Shown here: positions 1 to 6,919 of the stretch, in pieces
How positions within the stretch are numbered: position 1 is the stretch's first letter
Layout: each line of letters starts with the position of its first letter
DNA from: NZQO01 sp964639255
GTDB taxonomy: Bacteria; Bacteroidota; Bacteroidia; Flavobacteriales; Flavobacteriaceae
Length of the DNA: 64,000 nt
NCBI GenBank assembly: GCA_964639255.1
Contig: CAZXDP010000005.1
Span: forward strand, 1-64,000
Reading direction: 5' to 3'
The notes under the pieces: generated by a model
What the model was told of the DNA's origin: nothing
Database searches by the model: none
The model's input: the letters and a program-made list of their open reading frames with translations, nothing else
Made by a program: the position numbers and the translations under genes

Positions 1-361
1 AATTCTTTTGAGCCTCTTCCGAGCCTTCCTTACGACCATCGGCAGCATCTATCTTTTCCTTGAAATAAGCCTTCATTTGTTCTTTCAAGATGAGATCTCG
101 GTATTCCTCGGGTGTTAAGATCACGGGGTAGCCAATATTGAAATCCCCCAAGGTTCGGGAGTAATAGTATCTATCTGTAATGGGATCGTAGGTGTAAAGG
201 TCCTCAATGCTCTGTGGCATGGGCAATTCCATACGGCCCTGCACAAAGCCTGTCGCTGTAGTGTCTTGTGCGAACCCTTGGTTGAAACTGCAAACAATAA
301 ATCCTAAAATGAATAAAAGCCTGAAACGGCCTAAAATGAAATCGTAATTCTTAGCGCCCAA
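1..361 (-). CDS. sprA: SprA, T9SS outer-membrane translocon (N-terminal part, gene runs off the window)
   Basis: Reading the minus strand from 361 gives an open frame of about 120 codons that leaves the window at base 1. It begins with a hydrophobic signal peptide ending near FAQ, followed by YDPITDRYYY, GDFNIGYP and LTPEEYRDL, a pattern I recognise as the start of SprA, the very large (about 2,400 residue) type IX secretion translocon also needed for gliding. The frame has no ATG before the signal peptide; the only sensible start is TTG at 361, two codons after the in-frame ruvA stop (365-367). This tight spacing suggests co-transcription with ruvA, the usual flavobacterial order. Identity is inferred from family recall; the bulk of the protein is outside the window. 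Confidence 0.85.
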   Translation of the reverse strand, partial: MGAKNYDFILGRFRLLFILGFIVCSFNQGFAQDTTATGFVQGRMELPMPQSIEDLYTYDPITDRYYYSRTLGDFNIGYPVILTPEEYRDLILKEQMKAYFKEKIDAADGRKEGSEEAQKN

Positions 362-364
362 TGG

Positions 365-946
365 TTACAAATTTTTTAAAGCTAGTTTTATAAGTTCCTC
401 TACCGATGCTGCGGGGTTTTCCTTAACGATCTTATCGCATACCCGCTCTGCCTGCTTATGCGCAAACCCCAAAGTCTCCAGAGCAGATAACGCTTCATTT
501 TTATTCGTATTGCTCGAAACGGGAGAAACGTCGTCCAGACCGTACAATTTTAAGATTTTATCCTTTATATCCAGAATGACGCGTTGTGCGGTCTTGGCCC
601 CAATACCCTTGACCGATTGTATGGTTGCGACATCTTCGGCGGCAATGGCCTCGCGCACCTGTTCGGGCGTGAGGGATGAGAGCATCGTCCTGGCCGTACT
701 GGCCCCGACCCCCGTGACCGATAGCAGCATCCTGAAAATCTCACGCTCTGCCCGGCTTGCGAATCCGTAGAGAATGTGTGCGTCTTCGCGCACCTGCAGA
801 TGTGTAAATAGTTTTATATGTTCAGAAGGTGATAATTGTGAAAACGTATGCAACGAAATGTTGATAAAGTAGCCCACGCCATTGCAATCAATTACAACAT
901 CGGTAGGGTTTTTCTCGACCAAGCGTCCCTCGATATGGGTTATCAT
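365..946 (-). CDS. ruvA: Holliday junction branch migration protein RuvA
   Basis: 193 residues, normal for RuvA. It binds the four-way DNA junction as a tetramer and loads the RuvB motor during recombinational repair. Visible features: N-terminal OB-fold starting MITHIEGRLVEK (about 1-62), two helix-hairpin-helix motifs (SVTGVGASTA near 76-85 and VKGIGAKTAQRV near 110-121), an acidic/polar linker around 140-150 and a C-terminal UBA-like domain III that contacts RuvB. The gene sits between maeB (upstream, 77 nt gap) and sprA (downstream, two codons). Its partner ruvB is about 5 kb upstream in the same direction, separated by P450, queG and maeB. Confidence 0.97.
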   Translation of the reverse strand: MITHIEGRLVEKNPTDVVIDCNGVGYFINISLHTFSQLSPSEHIKLFTHLQVREDAHILYGFASRAEREIFRMLLSVTGVGASTARTMLSSLTPEQVREAIAAEDVATIQSVKGIGAKTAQRVILDIKDKILKLYGLDDVSPVSSNTNKNEALSALETLGFAHKQAERVCDKIVKENPAASVEELIKLALKNL

Positions 947-968
947 ACGTTAAAAAATGTTAAAGGGC

Positions 969-976
969 CAAATATA
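969..976 (-). promoter_or_regulatory. Bacteroidota-type -7 element for ruvA
   Basis: On the minus strand the bases read TATATTTG, matching the Bacteroidota consensus TAnnTTTG, 23 nt upstream of the ruvA ATG. No TTG is seen at the expected distance upstream, so only half of the promoter is supported. Confidence 0.45.
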
Positions 977-1023
977 GCATAATTATTCGTAGTGCCTACC
1001 CTTAACAATATGAAATTGACCCT

Positions 1024-3336
1024 TTAAAATGCTTCGTTTTGCACACGCTTAGCTTGCTCCTTCGCCCGCTTTTCTTTTTGCTGGGCATCGACTACCGATA
1101 CCGCTGCCATATTCACGATTTCTTCTACGCTCGCACCCAACTGCAGAATATGAACCGGTTTGCGCATACCAAGCATAATGGGGCCAATAGACTCTATACT
1201 ATTGAGTTCCTTTAACAGCTTGTAATTGCTGTTTGCTGAATCTAGGTTTGGGAATATTAGCGCGTTCACCTTCCTCCCGGCCAACTTGCTGAAGGGAAAT
1301 TTGCTCTGAAGCATTTCGGGATTCAAGGCAAAATCGCTTTGCAACTCGCCATCTACGTGCATATCTGGACATACCCGGTGAAGATACGCTACCGCCTCCT
1401 TAACCTTGGTAGCGTGCGGATCTTTCGAAGAGCCGAAATTGGCATACGATATCATTGCTATAACGGGCGTAAGTCCGAACATCTTCATAGTATAATTGGT
1501 CATTTGGGCGATCTTTGCAAGCTCCTTGGCCGTAGGGTCGATATTGATGGACGTATCTGAAATAAAAAGCGGACCGCGCTTTGTAAGCATCAAGTTGGTA
1601 GTCGCCACCTTATCGACACCGTCAAACCGGCCAATAGTTTCCAATACGGGACGCACGACCGCGGGATACGCCCTCGAGTAGCCCGAAATCATCGTATCGG
1701 CATCGCCTTCATTCACCATCATAGCGGCAAAATAATTCCGTTCGCGCATCAAACTCCTCGCATCGTATAGGCTAATACCGCTTCTGCGTCGATTTTTCCA
1801 GTGCTTTTCTGCGTAGTAATTACGTTTTTCCTCCTGCTCATCAGATTTTGGGTCGATGATCTCAACCTCATCGTCGAATTCGATTTGACGCATCAGTTCC
1901 AAGATAATTTCCTTGCGGCCCAGCAATATGGGTTTTCCTATTCCTTCTTCATGTACAATCTGTGCTGCCTTGAGCACATTTAGATGATCGGCTTCGGCAA
2001 ATACAATACGCTTTGGATTGGTGCGGGCCCTGTTGAGCAAGAGTCGAATGATCTTGTTATCGCTACCCATACGCTCATACAGTTCATCTTGGTATTTTGG
2101 CCAATCGGTAATATCCTCTTGGGCTACACCGCTTTCCATAGCTGCTTTTGCAACTGCAGGCGGTACGGTGGCAATTAACCGCGGATCAAAAGGCTTCGGA
2201 ATGATATAATCCCTACCAAAATTAAGTTTGGTTTCGCCATAGGCGATGTTTACCTGCTCTGGCACGGGTTCTTTCGCCAAGGCAGCCAAAGCTTCAACTG
2301 CCGCCATTTTCATAGCTTCGTTGATTTTGGTGGCCCTTACATCGAGCGCCCCACGAAAGATAAAGGGGAAACCCAACACGTTGTTCACTTGGTTGGGATG
2401 GTCGCTTCGGCCCGTGGCCATGATGATATCTTCGCGTGTTTTTATGGCAAGATCGTAATCGATCTCCGGGTCGGGATTCGCCATGGCAAATACGATGGGA
2501 TTGTCAGCCATGCTCTTCAGCATCTCTGGGCTTACGATATCGGCTACGGAAAGCCCTACAAATACATCGGCATTTTTCATCGCCTCTTCCAGGGTATCAA
2601 TTTTTCGATGCGTAGCGAATTCGCTCTTCTCTTCAGAAAGATTCTCCCTATCCTTGCGAATTACCCCCTTACTGTCTAGCATCACGATATTTTCTGCCTT
2701 GGCCCCAAACGCCTTGTACAACTTGGTACACGACACCGCAGCCGCCCCAGCACCACTAATCACGATAGTAACCTCGTCAATTTTCTTTTCCGCTAGCTCT
2801 AGCGCGTTGAGCAGCGCGGCGGCCGAGATGATGGCCGTACCGTGTTGGTCGTCGTGCATCACGGGGATGTCCAATTCTTCCTTGAGGCGCCTCTCAATTT
2901 CAAAAGCTTCAGGAGCCTTGATGTCTTCTAGGTTGATACCGCCAAACGTAGGCGAGATATTCTTAACCGTCTCGACGAAAGCATCGATATTTTCTGTATT
3001 CACTTCAATATCGAATACGTCGATATCGGCAAAGATCTTAAAGAGCAGGCCTTTCCCTTCCATTACGGGCTTTGAAGCCTCTGGACCGATATTACCTAAG
3101 CCAAGCACCGCAGTACCATTCGAGATTACCGCGACGAGGTTTCCTTTGTTGGTATACTTGTAAACATTGTTAGTTTCCTTTTCTATTTCGAGGCACGGCT
3201 CGGCTACCCCTGGCGAATACGCTAATGAAAGATCCCGTTGGGTGGCATATTTTTTTGAAGGAACTACTTGTATCTTACCGGGCTTTGGCTTTGCGTGGTA
3301 TACCAACGCTTCTCTACGTCTGCTCTGCTTGCTCAT
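1024..3336 (-). CDS. maeB: NADP-dependent malic enzyme with C-terminal phosphotransacetylase-like domain
   Basis: 770 residues, the usual length of the MaeB-type fusion. It converts malate to pyruvate and CO2 with reduction of NADP. The N-terminal malic domain shows YSPGVAEPC near 40, NGTAVLGLGNIGP, the metal/substrate region MHDDQHGTAI and a Rossmann motif GAGAAAVSC; a second conserved stretch is NPDPEI. From roughly residue 430 on, the protein resembles phosphate acetyltransferase (for example RIVFAEADH and the ending region LQLGASVEEIVNMAAVSVVDAQ). In known homologues this part is regulatory and not catalytic. The start is ATG at 3336, with a TACCTTTG promoter element 29 nt upstream. It lies between queG and ruvA on the same strand. 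Confidence 0.95.
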   Translation of the reverse strand: MSKQSRRREALVYHAKPKPGKIQVVPSKKYATQRDLSLAYSPGVAEPCLEIEKETNNVYKYTNKGNLVAVISNGTAVLGLGNIGPEASKPVMEGKGLLFKIFADIDVFDIEVNTENIDAFVETVKNISPTFGGINLEDIKAPEAFEIERRLKEELDIPVMHDDQHGTAIISAAALLNALELAEKKIDEVTIVISGAGAAAVSCTKLYKAFGAKAENIVMLDSKGVIRKDRENLSEEKSEFATHRKIDTLEEAMKNADVFVGLSVADIVSPEMLKSMADNPIVFAMANPDPEIDYDLAIKTREDIIMATGRSDHPNQVNNVLGFPFIFRGALDVRATKINEAMKMAAVEALAALAKEPVPEQVNIAYGETKLNFGRDYIIPKPFDPRLIATVPPAVAKAAMESGVAQEDITDWPKYQDELYERMGSDNKIIRLLLNRARTNPKRIVFAEADHLNVLKAAQIVHEEGIGKPILLGRKEIILELMRQIEFDDEVEIIDPKSDEQEEKRNYYAEKHWKNRRRSGISLYDARSLMRERNYFAAMMVNEGDADTMISGYSRAYPAVVRPVLETIGRFDGVDKVATTNLMLTKRGPLFISDTSINIDPTAKELAKIAQMTNYTMKMFGLTPVIAMISYANFGSSKDPHATKVKEAVAYLHRVCPDMHVDGELQSDFALNPEMLQSKFPFSKLAGRKVNALIFPNLDSANSNYKLLKELNSIESIGPIMLGMRKPVHILQLGASVEEIVNMAAVSVVDAQQKEKRAKEQAKRVQNEAF

Positions 3337-3364
3337 AAACTTGCCTTTTTTCTTTGAAGTTATA

Positions 3365-3372
3365 CAAAGGTA
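3365..3372 (-). promoter_or_regulatory. Bacteroidota-type -7 element for maeB
   Basis: Minus-strand TACCTTTG matches TAnnTTTG and lies in the 84-nt gap between queG and maeB, so maeB probably has its own promoter. No clear TTG -33 box. Confidence 0.45.
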
Positions 3373-3420
3373 CGTTTGTAAATCGAACGGGGAAATTTTG
3401 GGCCTTATTTTTCTGAAACC

Positions 3421-4356
3421 CTATTCTTCGCCCGGTTCTTCCAAAAAACGGATGTTGCGTTTTAACCCTTCGAACTTGGTTCGCTTAACGGCACTTTTCC
3501 GAAACACTTCTTGAAATACCTCCTTGGTAAGCTCTTGCCATTCGGCTTTCGATTTGGAAAGAAGTTCAGGTTTAGGCTGGAACAAGGGTTCACTGTGCGG
3601 CTTACTGAAACGATTCCACGGGCACACATCTTGGCAAACATCGCACCCGAACATCCAGTTGTCCATTTGTCCTGCAAATTGGTTGGGTATCTCATCTTTC
3701 AGTTCAATGGTAAGATAACTTATGCACTTGCTTCCATCTACCACATAGGGTTGTATAATGGCCTGTGTGGGACATGCGTCGATGCAGGCGGTACAGCTTC
3801 CGCAGTGATCTGTCACAGGAGTATCGTAGTCCAATTCGAGATCGATAATCAATTCGGCAATAAAATAGAAAGAACCTACCTGTTTGGTAAGCAGGTTGCT
3901 ATTCTTGCCAATCCAGCCCAAGCCGCTTTTTGCGGCCCAAGTTTTATCGAGCACGGGCGCCGAATCTACGAACGCCCGGCCGTGTACGGTCCCAATTTTG
4001 TCGTGGATAAAATGGAGCAATTCCTTTAACTTGTCCTTAATTACAAAATGATAATCGCGCCCATAAGCATATTTTGAAATTTTGTAGGTGTCTTCCCGCT
4101 GGGAATTATCTGGAAAATAATTCAGTAAGAGCGATACCACACTTTTTGCACCTGGAACCAATAAGGTAGGGTCAAGCCGCTTGTCGAAATGATTTTCCAG
4201 GTAACCCATTTGTCCATGCCTACCTTCGTGCAACCACGTTTCCAACCTAGGGGCTTCTTCCTCCAGAAATTGGGCCTTACTAATACCGCACGACATAAAT
4301 CCAAGCCGTTTTGCCTCGGCCTTGATCATTTGTGTGTATTTTGTGGTATTCAGCAT
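3421..4356 (-). CDS. queG: Epoxyqueuosine reductase QueG
   Basis: 311 residues. Reduces epoxyqueuosine to queuosine in tRNA (wobble base of GUN anticodons), using cobalamin and two 4Fe-4S clusters. Visible ligands: Cys185, 188, 191 and 195 in CGSCTACIDACP, then Cys211, and Cys238, 241 and 245 in CDVCQDVCPW. The conserved Asp131 in RAFVDSAPVLD matches the catalytic acid region of the family, and GLGWIGKN is also typical. The protein is shorter than E. coli QueG (about 379) because the C-terminal HEAT-like part is absent, which I believe is common in Bacteroidota. It has a TACCTTTG element 22 nt upstream and follows the P450 gene by 41 nt. Confidence 0.95.
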   Translation of the reverse strand: MLNTTKYTQMIKAEAKRLGFMSCGISKAQFLEEEAPRLETWLHEGRHGQMGYLENHFDKRLDPTLLVPGAKSVVSLLLNYFPDNSQREDTYKISKYAYGRDYHFVIKDKLKELLHFIHDKIGTVHGRAFVDSAPVLDKTWAAKSGLGWIGKNSNLLTKQVGSFYFIAELIIDLELDYDTPVTDHCGSCTACIDACPTQAIIQPYVVDGSKCISYLTIELKDEIPNQFAGQMDNWMFGCDVCQDVCPWNRFSKPHSEPLFQPKPELLSKSKAEWQELTKEVFQEVFRKSAVKRTKFEGLKRNIRFLEEPGEE

Positions 4357-4377
4357 ATCGTTTTATTAAACCCGATA

Positions 4378-4385
4378 CAAAGGTA
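4378..4385 (-). promoter_or_regulatory. Bacteroidota-type -7 element for queG
   Basis: Minus-strand TACCTTTG in the 41-nt gap after the P450 stop codon. It is the same octamer as at maeB. The -33 TTG is not evident. Confidence 0.4.
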
Positions 4386-4397
4386 GGTATTGCCGTA

Positions 4398-5729
4398 CTA
4401 TCGCTGGCGGAAAACCAGCACGGCGTCCTTCGGCTTTAGGGTAATTAGGGGAGTAATCTTGATAGGAGCTTCCTTCCTCTCGATGGCATAATGCGCCACC
4501 AAATGCGCTACCGCCAACACCATCTCGTACATGGCAAAATTATTTCCAATGCACATTCGAGGCCCAGCACCAAAGGGATAGTAAAAGGCAGAATAACTCA
4601 CCGAGGGCCCAGCCCCAAAACGTTCTGGCTTGAAGGTTAAGGGCTCTTCCCAAAACTTGGCATTCTTATGTATCTCGTGTACCGCAAATAATAGCGATGT
4701 CCCTCTTTCAATGTGCATTCCATCATAACAGTCATCCTCCAAAGGCACCCTGTCGATAAAATAGGCCGGAGGGTAGAGACGCATAGATTCTTCTATAACG
4801 TGAGTGGTTAGCTCACACCGCTTCAAAAATTCCATGAGCGTATCGGATTCCCGATGGGCCTTTTGCACTTCCTCTAAAATCAGCTCTTGGTATTGTGTAT
4901 GCCGGGCCAAAAGCTCACACGTAAAGGTGAGTGCATTACTTGTGGTTTCGTGGCCGGCCGTGAAGAGAATCAAAATCTCATCGAGCAGTTGGCGTTCGTC
5001 CATAGCGTTGCCGTCTTCGTACCGTGCATCGAGCAACATATTGAGCAAATCATCTTCTCGCGTTGTCGCGTTTCTGCGTGTAGCAACCAGCTGCGAAAGG
5101 ATTTGGCGGGCCTCCTCGGTAAGATCGAGATGCTTTTGAAGTGTGCCGCTCATCTTAAACCAGCCGTGCAGATAAGGCTGGCGCAACTCGCGCACCAGCA
5201 TTTTTTGGGCTGTTTCCGTTATATATTGTAGCCGTTCAATTTGTTCTGGCGAAACCCCACCGCTAAAGAGCGCCTTAGCAACTACCTGAAAAGCCAAATT
5301 ATTAAATACCGGAAAAATATCGAAGGGCGTCCCAGTACGAATCGTTGCAAGCTCGGCAGCAATGGTCGCCCGCATCGTTTCTAGGAGATTGGCCAACTGC
5401 TTTTTATGGAATGCGGGTTGGATGAGCCTGCGCTGTTTCTTCCAAAGATCTCCTTCGGAAGTGAGCAATCCCTTACCCACATACTTGGCAAGATCTTCGG
5501 TTTGTATGGAGCTTTTGGTATAGTTGCGCTGGTTTTTTTGAAGTACATATTGCAAGAAACCGGCATCTCTGGAAAACACTACCGATTTCTTAAAACCGAT
5601 CATTAACCGAAAGGTATCACCGTGCCTTCTGAAATTTTCATGGTGAAAGGGGATGGGGTTCTTCAGTATTTCCAGCGAGTGCAGCAAAAACCGGTATAAG
5701 GGAACAGTAGGTATGGAATTTTTGGACAT
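4398..5729 (-). CDS. Cytochrome P450
   Basis: 443 residues, a complete class-I-like bacterial P450. The I-helix oxygen-activation motif AGHETT is at 258-263, the K-helix ExxR is Glu314-Arg317 followed by LYPP, the PERF-type region is FKPERF at 366-371, and the heme loop FGAGPRMCIG spans 386-395 with Cys393 as the thiolate ligand. No signal peptide or membrane anchor is visible, so it is probably soluble and needs separate ferredoxin-type electron donors; none is encoded nearby. It lies 49 nt after ruvB and 41 nt before queG in the same direction. The substrate cannot be told. It resembles the CYP102/CYP4-like branch with ETTSNAL and MRLYPPA, often annotated as fatty-acid or terpenoid hydroxylases, but that is only a guess. 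Confidence 0.93.
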   Translation of the reverse strand: MSKNSIPTVPLYRFLLHSLEILKNPIPFHHENFRRHGDTFRLMIGFKKSVVFSRDAGFLQYVLQKNQRNYTKSSIQTEDLAKYVGKGLLTSEGDLWKKQRRLIQPAFHKKQLANLLETMRATIAAELATIRTGTPFDIFPVFNNLAFQVVAKALFSGGVSPEQIERLQYITETAQKMLVRELRQPYLHGWFKMSGTLQKHLDLTEEARQILSQLVATRRNATTREDDLLNMLLDARYEDGNAMDERQLLDEILILFTAGHETTSNALTFTCELLARHTQYQELILEEVQKAHRESDTLMEFLKRCELTTHVIEESMRLYPPAYFIDRVPLEDDCYDGMHIERGTSLLFAVHEIHKNAKFWEEPLTFKPERFGAGPSVSYSAFYYPFGAGPRMCIGNNFAMYEMVLAVAHLVAHYAIERKEAPIKITPLITLKPKDAVLVFRQR

Positions 5730-5778
5730 AATAAAATCGTTTGGATGGGCATTCCCCCATAAGGCCTATAAGGGCATC

Positions 5779-6801
5779 TTAAAAAAGTCCGCCTTGGGAA
5801 CCACCCCGAATCTTGCCGAGGTGCCGATAAGCCGCTTCTGTAACCTCTCGGCCTCGGGGAGTTCGCACGATAAAACCTTGCTGGATCAAAAACGGTTCGT
5901 ACACTTCCTCGATAGTTTCGCCACTTTCTGAAACTGCCGTCGCCAGGGTTGTGATACCCACCGGACCACCCTTAAACTTTTCGATCAAAGTAGTGAGAAT
6001 CTTGTTATCCATTTCATCGAGGCCGTGCGCATCTACGTTTAGTTGTTTCAAGGCAAATTTTGAAATTTGGATGTCGATAGTGCCATCGCCCTTAATCTGT
6101 GCGAAATCGCGCACCCGTCGCAAAAGCGCGTTGGCAATGCGTGGCGTACCGCGACTTCGGCCCGCAATCTCGATAGCGGCCTCCATAGTAATGGGCACTT
6201 GCAAAATGCTCGCACTGCGCTGCACAATGGTAGTGAGCAGTTCAGTGGTGTAATAGTTAAGCCTCGAAGCAATCCCAAACCTAGCTCGCATTGGTGCCGT
6301 AAGCAAACCAGAACGTGTTGTGGCGCCTACAAGGGTAAAAGGGTTTAGGTTTATTTGTACAGTGCGGGCGTTGGGCCCGGTTTCGATCATAATATCGATT
6401 TTATAATCTTCCATGGCCGAATAGAGATACTCCTCTACTACAGGACTAAGGCGATGTATCTCATCTATGAACAGCACGTCTCGTGGCTCGAGGTTGGTAA
6501 GCAACCCGGCGAGGTCGCCCGGCTTGTCCAGCACAGGGCCCGAAGTAACTTTTATCCCCACTTCCAATTCGTTGGCCAGAATATGGGCCAGGGTAGTTTT
6601 TCCCAGTCCCGGTGGCCCGTGAAATAGGGTATGGTCTAGGGCCTCGGCACGCTGGTTGGCGGCCTGTACGAAAACTTGCAGATTTTCCAAAGCTTGATCC
6701 TGCCCGGTGAAATCTTCGAAAGATAGAGGCCGTAGCTGTTTCTCAATATCCAACTCCTGAGGGGTAAAATGCTCTCCGGTAGGATCTAGGTGTTCATTCA
6801 T
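5779..6801 (-). CDS. ruvB: Holliday junction branch migration ATPase RuvB
   Basis: 340 residues, standard length. This AAA+ hexameric motor drives branch migration with RuvA. Walker A GPPGLGKTT is at 62-70, Walker B DEIH at 113-116, sensor-1 region GATTRSGLLTAPMRARFG follows, and the C-terminal winged helix carries the RTPRGR signature. The start is ATG at 6801. A TATATTTG promoter element ends only 6 nt before this ATG, which implies an almost leaderless mRNA. The infB terminator (6859-6896) lies upstream, so ruvB starts a new transcription unit that may run on into the P450, queG, maeB, ruvA and sprA genes. Confidence 0.97.
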   Translation of the reverse strand: MNEHLDPTGEHFTPQELDIEKQLRPLSFEDFTGQDQALENLQVFVQAANQRAEALDHTLFHGPPGLGKTTLAHILANELEVGIKVTSGPVLDKPGDLAGLLTNLEPRDVLFIDEIHRLSPVVEEYLYSAMEDYKIDIMIETGPNARTVQINLNPFTLVGATTRSGLLTAPMRARFGIASRLNYYTTELLTTIVQRSASILQVPITMEAAIEIAGRSRGTPRIANALLRRVRDFAQIKGDGTIDIQISKFALKQLNVDAHGLDEMDNKILTTLIEKFKGGPVGITTLATAVSESGETIEEVYEPFLIQQGFIVRTPRGREVTEAAYRHLGKIRGGSQGGLF

Positions 6802-6806
6802 AGAGA

Positions 6807-6814
6807 CAAATATA
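6807..6814 (-). promoter_or_regulatory. Bacteroidota-type -7 element for ruvB
   Basis: Minus-strand TATATTTG matches TAnnTTTG. Its last base is 6 nt from the first base of the ruvB ATG. No TTG box at the usual distance. Confidence 0.45.
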
Positions 6815-6858
6815 CGAATAGAAGTAGAGAGGCATACCGAAATGCCAAATCGAGTCCT

Positions 6859-6896
6859 AAAAAAATCATCCCGAAGAAAGGATCTTCGGGATGATT
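6859..6896 (-). terminator. Intrinsic terminator after infB
   Basis: A 14-bp perfect stem (6864-6877 with 6883-6896, arms AATCATCCCGAAGA and its complement) with a 5-nt loop is followed on the minus strand by a run of Ts. It lies 24 nt after the infB stop and before ruvB. Confidence 0.85.
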
Positions 6897-6919
6897 CAAA
6901 AATACCGTTGCAGGATGCC

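Noticed and set aside
2483..3163. Plus-strand open frame of 226 codons inside maeB
   Set aside because: Antisense shadow of the malic enzyme gene, low-complexity Ser/Ile/Thr translation, no domain and no promoter.
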